Below, piece by piece: positions 6,836 to 14,387 of a stretch of DNA of 64,000 bases; positions within the stretch are counted from its first letter, which is position 1; every line of letters starts with the position of its first letter. This DNA comes from Pseudoxanthomonas sp. PXM01 (GTDB lineage Bacteria; Pseudomonadota; Gammaproteobacteria; Xanthomonadales; Xanthomonadaceae), in NCBI RefSeq assembly GCF_014851815.1, contig NZ_JACVAJ010000002.1, positions 1-64,000 on the forward strand. The letters run 5' to 3'. Both the position numbers and the translations under genes were made by a program. The notes beneath the pieces were generated by a model, which saw only the letters and a list, made by a program, of their open reading frames with translations, was not told where the DNA came from and made no database searches.

Positions 6836-7291
6836 CTATGGTGCCCGATCCCTCCGATGTCGCCCAGCATCCCGGTCGCCCGCAGCAAGCCGGAGTTCAC
6901 GCCGCTGCGCGGCCGGCAGCGTATCCGGCCACCAGGCCGCGCGCCGCCACCGTCCGCCCGCCTGATCGCGCCAGCGCAGGAAGGCCAGCGGGCCGCGCCA
7001 GTGCAGGCGTGCGTCGACCATCGGCCTGCCGTCGACCGTCGGCGGACGCCCATTGCCGGGAAACCAGAAAGCCTGCGGGTGTCGGCGCCCCTCGGTTCGC
7101 GCCCGCCACACGCCGTGGGCAAGGGCTGCGATGGCAGCCGGCCAGGCGAACAGGCGTGGCATCTCGCTGGTCAATACAGACGTGGCGGCCAACACACCCA
7201 GCAGGATCAACGACGCCTGCAGCAGGCGCGACGGCCGCCACTCAAGCCGGCAATTGACGGATCCGTTCGACCAGCGCGGCAAGTTCCGCAT
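6836..7291 (-). CDS. YgfX/CptA-like small membrane protein
   Basis: A 151-residue basic protein with a hydrophobic hairpin near residues 24-58 ([18 protein letters not shown] and [16 protein letters not shown]) and a Trp/Arg-rich C-terminal half including [12 protein letters not shown] and [19 protein letters not shown]. The latter motif and the position directly behind sdhE are hallmarks of the YgfX (CptA) family, linked in E. coli to the sdhE (ygfY) partner. The ATG at 7291 overlaps sdhE by 50 bases. No in-frame ATG, GTG or TTG lies close to the sdhE stop, so I keep this start. It ends 4 bases before lolC. Confidence 0.75.
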   Translation of the reverse strand: MRNLPRWSNGSVNCRLEWRPSRLLQASLILLGVLAATSVLTSEMPRLFAWPAAIAALAHGVWRARTEGRRHPQAFWFPGNGRPPTVDGRPMVDARLHWRGPLAFLRWRDQAGGRWRRAAWWPDTLPAAQRRELRLAAGDRDAGRHRRDRAP

Positions 7292-7490
7292 CGGGACACT
7301 GCTCGTAGCCCATGAACCAGCGCCAGAGCTTATCGTCCTCGCAATCCAGCAGGCGTAGGAAAACCACGCGCTGCGGCTCGGATTCGGTCGCCCAGCAGCG
7401 GTCGAGATAACGGCCGAACAGCTGGTCCAGTTCGCGCATGCCGCGGCGGCAGCGCCAACGGATGCGCTTGAGTTCGGGATCGTCGGTCAT
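7242..7490 (-). CDS. sdhE: SdhE, FAD assembly factor for succinate dehydrogenase
   Basis: The 82-residue product matches the SdhE/YgfY/SDHAF2 family, which promotes covalent flavinylation of SdhA. The conserved RGMRELD motif (about residues 16-22, the RGxxE signature contacting SdhA), YLDRCW and a helical C-terminal half ending [13 protein letters not shown] are all present. It overlaps the upstream MAPEG-family gene by 4 bases (ATGA) and lies in one run with sdhCDAB, so assembly factor and enzyme are probably co-transcribed. Confidence 0.93.
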   Translation of the reverse strand: MTDDPELKRIRWRCRRGMRELDQLFGRYLDRCWATESEPQRVVFLRLLDCEDDKLWRWFMGYEQCPDAELAALVERIRQLPA

Positions 7491-7918
7491 GCGGCGGCCA
7501 GCGCCAGCGCGAGGCGGACCCAGAACGCGATCAGCACCAGCGTCGCCAGCGCATAGGCGACGAAGCGGGTCATGACATGGTTGTAGGTGCAGTGGACGCC
7601 GCTGTGCACCGCGCGCAGGCTGACGAAGGCCCAGGCCAGTGCGAGCGAGACGGTATCGGACACGCCGAGCTGCGCGGCCAGCAGCACGCCGACATAGAAC
7701 AGCACCGGCAGTTCGAACAGGTTGCGGAAGTTGTCCGACGCCCGCGTGTCGACCAGCAGGCGCACCGAGTCGGCGGCGCTAGCCAGGTCCTGCGCATCGA
7801 TGCGCTTGCGTGCCATTTCGCCGAGGCGCAGGTGGTACAGCCTGACCCACACCAGGAAGGTCAGGCCGGCCATCGCCACAGCCGGCCAGAGGATCGCGGT
7901 GGCGGCGGCGCCGGTCAT
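7487..7918 (-). CDS. MAPEG-family membrane protein
   Basis: The 143-residue product has four predicted helices (about residues 5-25, 68-88, 90-110, 120-142) and the [18 protein letters not shown] motif characteristic of MAPEG proteins (membrane-associated proteins in eicosanoid and glutathione metabolism). Bacterial members are mostly uncharacterised; some act as membrane glutathione transferases. It sits between sdhB (4-bp gap) and sdhE (4-bp overlap), so it belongs to the sdh transcript. A functional link to respiration is suggested only by this position. Confidence 0.86.
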   Translation of the reverse strand: MTGAAATAILWPAVAMAGLTFLVWVRLYHLRLGEMARKRIDAQDLASAADSVRLLVDTRASDNFRNLFELPVLFYVGVLLAAQLGVSDTVSLALAWAFVSLRAVHSGVHCTYNHVMTRFVAYALATLVLIAFWVRLALALAAA

Positions 7919-7922
7919 GCGG

Positions 7923-8705
7923 TCAGGCGCGCCGCGCCATCATCAGCTTCTTGATCTCGGCGATCGCCAACGCCGGGTTCAGACCCTTCGGGCAGGTCCG
8001 TGCGCAGTTCATGATCGTGTGGCAGCGGTAGAGCTTGAACGGATCTTCCAGATCGTCCAGGCGGGACCCGGTGTCCTCGTCGCGCGAGTCGATGATCCAG
8101 CGGTAGGCCTGCAGCAGGATCGCCGGGCCCAGGTAACGCTCGCCGTTCCACCAGTAGCTCGGGCAGCTGGTCGAACAGCAGGCGCACAGGATGCATTCGT
8201 ACAGGCCGTCGAGCTTCTTGCGGTCATCCGGCGACTGCAGGCGCTCGCGGTCCGGCGGTGCCGGGGTCTGCGTGCGGATCCACGGCTTGATCGACGCGTA
8301 CTGCGCGTAGAAATGGGTCAGGTCCGGTACCAGGTCCTTCACCACGTCCATGTGCGGCAGCGGATAGATCGGAACTTCCGCCTTGGTGCAGTCGCCGATG
8401 GCCTTGGTGCAAGCCAGCGTGTTGGTGCCGTCGATGTTCATCGCGCACGAACCGCAGATGCCCTCGCGGCAGGAGCGACGGAACGTCAGCGTGGGATCGA
8501 TCTCGTTCTTGATCTTGATCAGCGCGTCCAGAACCATCGGACCGCACTTCTCGAGATCGATCTCGTAGGTGTCGGTGCGCGGATTGGCGCCATCGTCCGG
8601 GTTCCAGCGGTACACCTTGAAGGTGCGCACGTTCTTGGCGCCCTTCGCGGGGAAGTGCTTGCCCTTGGTGACGCGCGAGTTCTTCGGGAGCGAAAATTCG
8701 GCCAT
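7923..8705 (-). CDS. sdhB: Succinate dehydrogenase iron-sulfur subunit SdhB
   Basis: The 260-residue subunit carries electrons from the flavin of SdhA to quinone at SdhCD. The [2Fe-2S] ligands lie in CREGICGSC with a further Cys in LACTK (about residues 79-100). The [4Fe-4S] cluster motif is [12 protein letters not shown] (about 171-182) and the [3Fe-4S] motif [14 protein letters not shown] (about 228-241). Length and motif order match bacterial SdhB. It follows sdhA by 19 bases. Confidence 0.98.
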   Translation of the reverse strand: MAEFSLPKNSRVTKGKHFPAKGAKNVRTFKVYRWNPDDGANPRTDTYEIDLEKCGPMVLDALIKIKNEIDPTLTFRRSCREGICGSCAMNIDGTNTLACTKAIGDCTKAEVPIYPLPHMDVVKDLVPDLTHFYAQYASIKPWIRTQTPAPPDRERLQSPDDRKKLDGLYECILCACCSTSCPSYWWNGERYLGPAILLQAYRWIIDSRDEDTGSRLDDLEDPFKLYRCHTIMNCARTCPKGLNPALAIAEIKKLMMARRA

Positions 8706-8724
8706 GTGTCAGGGTCTCCCGGGC

Positions 8725-10515
8725 TCAGTAAACGCGTGGCTTGGGCGGCACCACATCCACGTCCTTGCTGAGCGTGTACATGTGCACAGGGCGGAAATCG
8801 AAGCTGCACTTGCCGTCTTCGGCGACATTGACCAGCGTGTGCTTCTGCCAGTTGACGTCGTCGCGCTCGGGGAAATCCTCGTGCGCGTGCGCGCCGCGGC
8901 TCTCGTGGCGCTGCTCGGCCGAGTTGATCGTGGCGACCGCGCTCAGCAGCAGGTTGTGCAGCTCGTAGGTCTCGATCAGGTCCGAGTTCCAGATCAGCGA
9001 ACGGTCGCTGACCTTGACGTCCTGGAAGCTGGAGAAGATGTCGGCCATCTTGTCGCAGCCTTCCTTCAGCGTCTTGCTGGTGCGGAAGACGGCGGCGTCG
9101 GCCTGCATCGTGCGCTGCATGTTGTCGCGGATCACCGAGGTCGGCGTGTCGCCGTTGGCGTTGCGCAGCTTGTCCAGGTGCGACAGCGCCTTGTCGCAGG
9201 CATCGCCCGCCAGCGGCTTGTGCGATGCGCCGCTCTTGATCGTCTCGGCGCAACGGTTGGCCACCGCGCGGCCGAACACCACCAGGTCGAGCAGCGAGTT
9301 GGAGCCCAGGCGGTTGGCGCCATGCACCGACACGCAGGCGGCTTCGCCGATCGCGTACAGGCCGGGCACTACCGCGTCCGGGTTGTCGCCGACCTTGCGC
9401 ACGACTTCGCCGTGGTAGTTGGTCGGGATGCCGCCCATGTTGTAGTGCACGGTCGGGATGACCGGGATCGGCTGCTTGGTCACGTCCACGCCCGCGAAGA
9501 TGTGGGCGCTTTCGGCGATGCCGGGCAGCTTCTCGTTGATGACTTCCGGGCCGAGGTGGGTCAGGTCGAGCAGGATGTGGTCCTTGTGCTCGCCGACGCC
9601 GCGGCCTTCGCGGATCTCGATGGTCATCGAGCGGCTGACCACGTCGCGCGAGGCCAGATCCTTGTAGTGCGGTGCGTAGCGCTCCATGAAGCGCTCGCCG
9701 TTGCTGTTGCGCAGGATGCCGCCTTCGCCGCGGACACCTTCGGTGATCAGGCAGCCCGCACCGTAGATGCCGGTGGGATGGAACTGCACGAACTCCATGT
9801 CCTGCATCGGCAGGCCGGCGCGCATCACCATGCCGCCACCGTCGCCGGTGCAGGTATGGGCGGACGTCGCCGAGAAGTACGCACGGCCATAGCCGCCGGT
9901 GGCCAGCACCACGCCATGTGCGCGGAACAGGTGCAGCGTGCCCGTGGCCATGTCCAGCGCCAGCACGCCGCGGCAGGCGCCTTCCTCATCGAAGATCAGG
10001 TCCAGCGCGAAGTACTCGACCATGAAGCGCGCATCGTGCGCCAGCGACTGCTGGTACAGCGTGTGCAGCATCGCGTGGCCGGTGCGGTCGGCCGCGGCGC
10101 AGGTGCGCTGCGCCGGCGGGCCTTCGCCGTACTTGGTGGTCATGCCACCGAACGGGCGCTGGTAGATCTTGCCTTCCTCGGTGCGGGAGAACGGCACGCC
10201 GTAGTGCTCCAGCTCGATGATGGCGGGAATGGCCTCGCGGCACATGTACTCGATGGCGTCCTGGTCGCCCAGCCAGTCCGAGCCCTTGATGGTGTCGTAG
10301 AAGTGGTAGCGCCAGTCGTCCTCGCCCATGTTGCCCAGCGCGGCGGAGATGCCGCCCTGCGCCGCCACGGTGTGCGAGCGGGTCGGGAAGACCTTGGTCA
10401 GGCAGACGGTCTGCAGGCCCTTGGCGGCCAGGCCGAAGGTCGCGCGCAGGCCGGCGCCGCCGGCGCCCACCACGACCATGTCGTACTTGTGTTCGGTGAT
10501 CTTGTAAGCGGACAT
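8725..10515 (-). CDS. sdhA: Succinate dehydrogenase flavoprotein subunit SdhA
   Basis: The start [19 protein letters not shown] gives 596 residues, the normal size. The dinucleotide-binding motif [12 protein letters not shown] lies at about residues 14-25 and the covalent-FAD histidine in [11 protein letters not shown] at about 43-53. Substrate-site elements HPTGI, the catalytic Arg region and the [19 protein letters not shown] motif are all present. It oxidises succinate to fumarate on the cytoplasmic face of the complex. It follows sdhD with a 5-base gap. An open frame upstream of this start belongs to sdhD sequence and is not translated here. Confidence 0.98.
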   Translation of the reverse strand: MSAYKITEHKYDMVVVGAGGAGLRATFGLAAKGLQTVCLTKVFPTRSHTVAAQGGISAALGNMGEDDWRYHFYDTIKGSDWLGDQDAIEYMCREAIPAIIELEHYGVPFSRTEEGKIYQRPFGGMTTKYGEGPPAQRTCAAADRTGHAMLHTLYQQSLAHDARFMVEYFALDLIFDEEGACRGVLALDMATGTLHLFRAHGVVLATGGYGRAYFSATSAHTCTGDGGGMVMRAGLPMQDMEFVQFHPTGIYGAGCLITEGVRGEGGILRNSNGERFMERYAPHYKDLASRDVVSRSMTIEIREGRGVGEHKDHILLDLTHLGPEVINEKLPGIAESAHIFAGVDVTKQPIPVIPTVHYNMGGIPTNYHGEVVRKVGDNPDAVVPGLYAIGEAACVSVHGANRLGSNSLLDLVVFGRAVANRCAETIKSGASHKPLAGDACDKALSHLDKLRNANGDTPTSVIRDNMQRTMQADAAVFRTSKTLKEGCDKMADIFSSFQDVKVSDRSLIWNSDLIETYELHNLLLSAVATINSAEQRHESRGAHAHEDFPERDDVNWQKHTLVNVAEDGKCSFDFRPVHMYTLSKDVDVVPPKPRVY

Positions 10516-10520
10516 GTGGC

Positions 10521-10904
10521 TCAATTCCCCAGCGCGATGCGGGCCACGGCGAAGACGCTCACGATGGCGCCCAGCACGGCGATGAACTTGACGGTGGTCT
10601 GCACCGCGAGGGCGAGCAGCGAGTTGTGTACGTAGTCTTCCAGTACGACCTGCAGGCCGAGCTGGGCATGCCAGAACATGGCGACCAGGAAGCCGACCAG
10701 CAGCATGGCGTTCCACGGCTTGGCGATGGCGGCAGTGGCGGTGACGTAGTCGGCGCCGGCCAGGCTCAGCACGAACACGAGGAACCAGATGGTCAGCGCG
10801 ACCAGCGCGGTGGCGGTCAGGCGCTGGTGCACGAAGTGCTCGGTGCCGGTCTTGGCCGAGCCGAGGCCACGCGCGTTCTTGATGGGGGTACGGAAGTTGC
10901 TCAT
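10521..10904 (-). CDS. sdhD: Succinate dehydrogenase membrane anchor SdhD
   Basis: From the ATG at 10904 ([18 protein letters not shown]) the product is 127 residues with three transmembrane helices (about 32-52, 60-85, 95-120). The N-terminal [18 protein letters not shown] motif and the later [16 protein letters not shown], which carries a haem/quinone-site histidine, identify SdhD. With SdhC it anchors SdhAB and forms the ubiquinone site and haem b pocket. The ATG overlaps the sdhC stop (ATGA, 10901-10904), indicating coupled translation. Confidence 0.95.
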   Translation of the reverse strand: MSNFRTPIKNARGLGSAKTGTEHFVHQRLTATALVALTIWFLVFVLSLAGADYVTATAAIAKPWNAMLLVGFLVAMFWHAQLGLQVVLEDYVHNSLLALAVQTTVKFIAVLGAIVSVFAVARIALGN

Positions 10905-11293
10905 GCGCCACCTCCCAGCAGTACGTAGCCCCAGATCAGGGCAGTGATGACCAGGCTGCCGATCACCGACATCCAGCTGGTGCGCACGAACGTGGCGATG
11001 CGGTAGCCGATGGCGAAGTCCTGCACGATGTGGCGGAGGCCGTTGCACAGGTGGTAGGCGAAGGCCCACGTCCAGCCGAACAGGAACAGCTGGCCGTACC
11101 AGGCGCCGGCGAGGCCGGTGACGCAGTTCCAGGCATCGGGACCGATCATCAGCGCCACCAGGCCCGCGGTGATCACCAGGGCGCCGCCGGCGAGGATGAT
11201 GCCCGTGGCGCGGTGCAGGATGGACGTCGCCATCTGGATCTGCCACCGGTAGACCTGGAGATGGGGGGAAAGCGGACGTTGTGGAGTCGCCAT
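10901..11293 (-). CDS. sdhC: Succinate dehydrogenase cytochrome b subunit SdhC
   Basis: The start [17 protein letters not shown] gives 130 residues. The conserved [25 protein letters not shown] segment holds the SdhC quinone-site Ser and Arg, and the haem-ligand His is in the [10 protein letters not shown] helix. Three transmembrane helices are predicted (about 30-52, 66-92, 108-128). First subunit gene of sdhCDAB. An SDHAF4-like gene lies 59 bases upstream on the same strand. Confidence 0.96.
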   Translation of the reverse strand: MATPQRPLSPHLQVYRWQIQMATSILHRATGIILAGGALVITAGLVALMIGPDAWNCVTGLAGAWYGQLFLFGWTWAFAYHLCNGLRHIVQDFAIGYRIATFVRTSWMSVIGSLVITALIWGYVLLGGGA

Positions 11294-11352
11294 TCGTTGC
11301 GCTCGTTGTCTCGGCTGGGCGGTCGGACCGCGTTGGCTTTTGGGTGTACTGC

Positions 11353-11538
11353 TCAGAAATCGATGCAGCGCCCGTTCTTTTCCCAATCCCCGTAACGCGT
11401 GGGCTCGGGCCCGTCGCGGCCGCCGATCTCCTTCTGCACGGCCTTGGCTCCGACACCTTCGCCCGCGGTCGGCGGCGTGGTTTCGGACGGCTGTGTTCCG
11501 GGATCGGGGTCGGGAATCGGGGGAGTTTGACCTATCAT
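11353..11538 (-). CDS. SDHAF4/DUF1674-like succinate dehydrogenase assembly factor
   Basis: A 61-residue protein (ATG 11538, MIGQTPPIPDPD; a GTG 18 bases upstream is possible). The N-terminal two thirds are Pro/Thr-rich and look disordered. The C-terminus EIGGRDGPEPTRYGDWEKNG followed by RCIDF is the diagnostic DUF1674 motif (G-PEPTR-GDWE-KGR-DF). In eukaryotes SDHAF4 stabilises flavinylated SDHA before assembly. Its location directly upstream of sdhC, with sdhE downstream of sdhB, supports the same role here. Easily missed because it is so short. Confidence 0.88.
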   Translation of the reverse strand: MIGQTPPIPDPDPGTQPSETTPPTAGEGVGAKAVQKEIGGRDGPEPTRYGDWEKNGRCIDF

Positions 11539-11577
11539 GTCGGTCTCGCAACGCACAAAATTTTAATCCCCGCCCCC

Positions 11578-12441
11578 TTGGCTGACAACCTTTCCCGTAC
11601 CAGTCCACCGGTTTTCGCCCTGCCCGACCACGCCCTGGTGGTGCTGGAAGGCCCGGATGCCGTGGCGTTCGCCCAGGCGCAGTTTGCCAACGATGTCGTT
11701 TCGCTCGCGCCCGGTCATTGGCAGTGGAATGCGTGGTTGACGCCCAAAGGACGCGTGATTGCGGTGTTTGCGCTCGCCAGGCGGACGGACGACAGCCTGT
11801 GGCTGGTGTTGCCCGACCACCCCGCGGGTGATTTCGCGGAAGCACTGCGCCGGTTCGTGTTTAGACGAAAGTTGAAGATCGTCGTGCCGACCGACATCGC
11901 CGTCAGCGCGACGTTCGCCGAATCCGCCCGGGCGCGGGGCGCCGTGCTGGACGAGACGGGAGACGCCATCGAACTCGACGTCGGCGGCGAAGGTGGCCCG
12001 CGCACCTGGCGCATCGGTCCTGCCACAGCAGAAGATGCGACCTCGCAGGCCGCCTGGCAGGTCGCCGACCTGCGCCATGGCCTGCCCCGCCTGCCCGCTT
12101 CGCAGCGCGAACAATGGACGCCGCAACAGCTCGCGCTGGACCGGTTGGCCGCCTATAGCGTCAAGAAGGGCTGTTATCCGGGCCAGGAAATCGTGGCCCG
12201 TACGCACTTCCTCGGCAAGGCGAAGCGTTCGCTGCAGTGTTTCGTCTCCGATGACCCGGTTGCCGACGGCGTGGCGGTGCGCGAGAACGATCGCGACGTA
12301 GGCGAAGTCGTCTGCGCCGCGCCCGATGGCACGGGGAGCGTGATGCTGGCCGTGATGCCGCTGGAACATGCGGGTTACGATGTCGTTGCTGATGGCCACC
12401 TGCTGACACGGCAGCCCTTGCTGGACGGCCTGCGCCGCTGA
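11578..12441 (+). CDS. ygfZ: YgfZ-type folate-binding protein for Fe-S cluster maintenance
   Basis: The protein belongs to the YgfZ/IBA57 family, tetrahydrofolate-dependent proteins that help assemble or repair certain Fe-S enzymes. The decisive motif is KKGCYPGQEIVARTHFLGKA at about residues 196-215, containing the invariant Cys of KGCYxGQE. I place the start at TTG 11578 (MADNLSRTSPPVFALPD, 287 aa), which gives the usual family length. Upstream in-frame codons run into the divergent SDHAF4 gene. No clear Shine-Dalgarno is present, so the start is uncertain. It faces away from the sdh operon, which encodes a major Fe-S enzyme. Confidence 0.88.
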   Translation: MADNLSRTSPPVFALPDHALVVLEGPDAVAFAQAQFANDVVSLAPGHWQWNAWLTPKGRVIAVFALARRTDDSLWLVLPDHPAGDFAEALRRFVFRRKLKIVVPTDIAVSATFAESARARGAVLDETGDAIELDVGGEGGPRTWRIGPATAEDATSQAAWQVADLRHGLPRLPASQREQWTPQQLALDRLAAYSVKKGCYPGQEIVARTHFLGKAKRSLQCFVSDDPVADGVAVRENDRDVGEVVCAAPDGTGSVMLAVMPLEHAGYDVVADGHLLTRQPLLDGLRR

Positions 12442-12458
12442 GCCTTTCCGCGCGTCGA

Positions 12459-12472
12459 TTGATCCACGTCAA
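12459..12472. promoter_or_regulatory. FNR/ANR-type operator with class II spacing
   Basis: TTGATCCACGTCAA is a perfect TTGAT-N4-GTCAA site for CRP/FNR-family oxygen sensors. A -10-like TAGACT lies at 12494-12499, placing the box centre close to -41 from the inferred start point, as in class II activated promoters. The controlled gene would be the monooxygenase starting at 12529. Binding is inferred, not shown. Confidence 0.65.
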
Positions 12473-12528
12473 TGACGCGCGCGCGCGCAGACCTAGACTG
12501 CCCCGATACCCGAGCAGAAGGCATGCGC

Positions 12529-13758
12529 ATGCACCATGACGTCATCATCATCGGCGCCGGACCGGCCGGTCTTTGCCTGGCCAAGGCCCTGTGCGACCTC
12601 GAACTGAAGGTCGCCGTGGTGGAGCGCCAACCGCGCGCCGCGATCGCCGAGCCCGCTTTCGACGGCCGTGAGATCGCGCTGACCCATGCCTCGATGCGCT
12701 TGCTGCGCGACCTCGGCATCTGGCAGCACCTGCCGGACGATGCCTGCTCACCGTTGCGTGCGGCACGCGTGATGGAAGGCGACTGCCTGCACGACATGCG
12801 CATCGATGCCGGCCTCGCCGGCACGCCGGAGCTGGGCATGCTGGTGCCCAATCACCGCATCCGCGAAGCCGCATGGAACGCCGTGTGCGACCTGCCCGGC
12901 CTGGACCTGTTCGACAGCGCGCGCATCCACGCGGTCCGCACCACCGACGATCATGCCTGCGTGACGCTGGGCGATGGCCTGCGGCTGGAGGCGCCGCTGC
13001 TGGTCGCGGCCGACAGCCGCTTCTCCGAGACGCGTCGCGCGATGGGCATCGGCGCCGACCAGTACGATTTCGGCAAGAGCATGCTGGTCTGCCGCATGCA
13101 CCACGAACAACCGCACCAGGGCGTGGCATGGGAATGGTTCGGCCACGGCCAGACGCTCTCGCTGCTGCCGCTGCGGGAGCACCAGGCTTCCGTCGTGGTC
13201 ACCCTTCCCGACAGCGCCGCCAAGCGACTCGCCGCACTCGACGTGGATGCCTTCGCACGCGAGATGGAACAGCGCTACGGGCATCGTCTCGGCCATATGC
13301 GGCTGGAGAGCAGCCGGCACGTGTATCCACTGGTCGGCGTGTACGCACGCCGCTTCGTCGGCCGCCGCTTCGCCCTGGTGGGCGATGCGGCGGTGGGCAT
13401 GCACCCGGTGACGGCACATGGCTTCAACCTGGGGCTCGGCAGCGTGGAGCGGCTGGCCGACATGGCGCGTGAGGCGTTGCGCTGCGGTGGCGACCTGGGC
13501 TGCGTGGAAGGGCTGGCCCGCTACGAGCGGCGGCATCGCCGCGGCTCACGGCCGCTGTACCTCGCCACGCGTGCCATCGTCGAGCTCTACACCAATGATC
13601 ACGCGCCCGCGCGCATCGTGCGCGAAACCGTCCTGCGGGCCGGCCGGCGACTCACGCCATTCCGGCGCATGCTGGCGCGCACGCTGGCCGATGAGCGCCC
13701 ACTGGATCGGCATCCGCTGCAGCGCCTGCGCGATGGCCTGGCGCTGCTCCGACCGTAG
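12529..13758 (+). CDS. UbiH/UbiM-family FAD-dependent ubiquinone hydroxylase
   Basis: ATG 12529 (MHHDVIIIGAGPAG) is preferred because AGAAGG (12516-12521) is well spaced from it. The 409-residue protein is a class A flavoprotein monooxygenase: GxGxxG FAD motif at residues 8-13, the DG-type motif VAADSRFSETRRAMG near 160, and the second FAD motif FALVGDAAVGMHPVTAHGFN near 280. The GDAAVxxHPVTAxGFNLGL form is that of the ubiquinone hydroxylases (UbiF/UbiH/UbiI/UbiM). The opening GAGPAGLCLAKALCDLELKV and AFDGREIALTHAS look closest to UbiM. It would hydroxylate the quinone ring during ubiquinone synthesis. The ring position cannot be read from sequence. Confidence 0.82.
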   Translation: MHHDVIIIGAGPAGLCLAKALCDLELKVAVVERQPRAAIAEPAFDGREIALTHASMRLLRDLGIWQHLPDDACSPLRAARVMEGDCLHDMRIDAGLAGTPELGMLVPNHRIREAAWNAVCDLPGLDLFDSARIHAVRTTDDHACVTLGDGLRLEAPLLVAADSRFSETRRAMGIGADQYDFGKSMLVCRMHHEQPHQGVAWEWFGHGQTLSLLPLREHQASVVVTLPDSAAKRLAALDVDAFAREMEQRYGHRLGHMRLESSRHVYPLVGVYARRFVGRRFALVGDAAVGMHPVTAHGFNLGLGSVERLADMAREALRCGGDLGCVEGLARYERRHRRGSRPLYLATRAIVELYTNDHAPARIVRETVLRAGRRLTPFRRMLARTLADERPLDRHPLQRLRDGLALLRP

Positions 13759-13812
13759 CGCGCGCGGATCGGGACCCTGCGCGCTGCCCTGAGGTCGCGC
13801 GCGTGGCGCAGG

Positions 13813-14358
13813 CTACGCGCCGAGCCAGGCGTCGAAACGATCGAGGAACGACTGCAGTCGCCTGCGCAGCCGCTCGTCGGCGATGACGCCATCGGCGTCG
13901 ATCTGGCCTTCGCGGTACTGGATGGCGATCTCCGGCTGCGGCAGCACAGCGACATCCACCGCCGCCAGCACGTTGCGCAGGTGCTGCTGCGCCGACACCG
14001 TGCCGTGCGCGCCCGGCGATGTGCCGATCACGCCCGCGCGCTTGCCGGCGAAGGAATTGCTTCCGCCCGGTCGCGAACCGATGTCGATCGCGTTCTTCAG
14101 CACACCTGGAATCGACCGGTTGTACTCCGGGGTGACGAACAGCAACGCGTCGCAGGCTTCCACCTGCTGCTTGAAGCGCAGGCCCGCCGCAGGAAAATCC
14201 GCGTCGTCATCCTGGTCGTACAGCGGCAGGTCCGCGATGTCGATCTCGTCGAATACGAAGCGATCACCCGCCAACGCCTGCACGGCACCGGCCAGTTGGC
14301 GGTTGAACGAGCCGGCGCGCAGGCTGCCGACGATAAGGCCGATGCGGGGCGTGGACAT
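13813..14358 (-). CDS. NAD(P)H-dependent FMN reductase
   Basis: The 181-residue product is a flavodoxin-fold reductase of the NADPH-dependent FMN reductase family (ChrR/YieF-like). The phosphate-binding loop GSLRAGSFNRQLA is at residues 11-23 and the isoalloxazine-contact motif TPEYNRSIPGVLKNAIDIGSR near 75-95; GTSPGAHGT at about 111-119 is also conserved. Such enzymes reduce quinones, chromate or FMN using NAD(P)H and are usually soluble dimers or tetramers. It lies 29 bases downstream of the E1 dehydrogenase on the same strand and may share its transcript. Confidence 0.9.
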   Translation of the reverse strand: MSTPRIGLIVGSLRAGSFNRQLAGAVQALAGDRFVFDEIDIADLPLYDQDDDADFPAAGLRFKQQVEACDALLFVTPEYNRSIPGVLKNAIDIGSRPGGSNSFAGKRAGVIGTSPGAHGTVSAQQHLRNVLAAVDVAVLPQPEIAIQYREGQIDADGVIADERLRRRLQSFLDRFDAWLGA

Positions 14359-14387
14359 GTCCGTTCCTCAGCGGGTGGGGGCGGTCA

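Noticed and set aside
8569-10635. 688-codon plus-strand ORF opposite sdhA and sdhB
   Set aside because: Antisense shadow with His/Arg/Gln/Val-rich composition. The sdh reading frames on the other strand are unmistakable.
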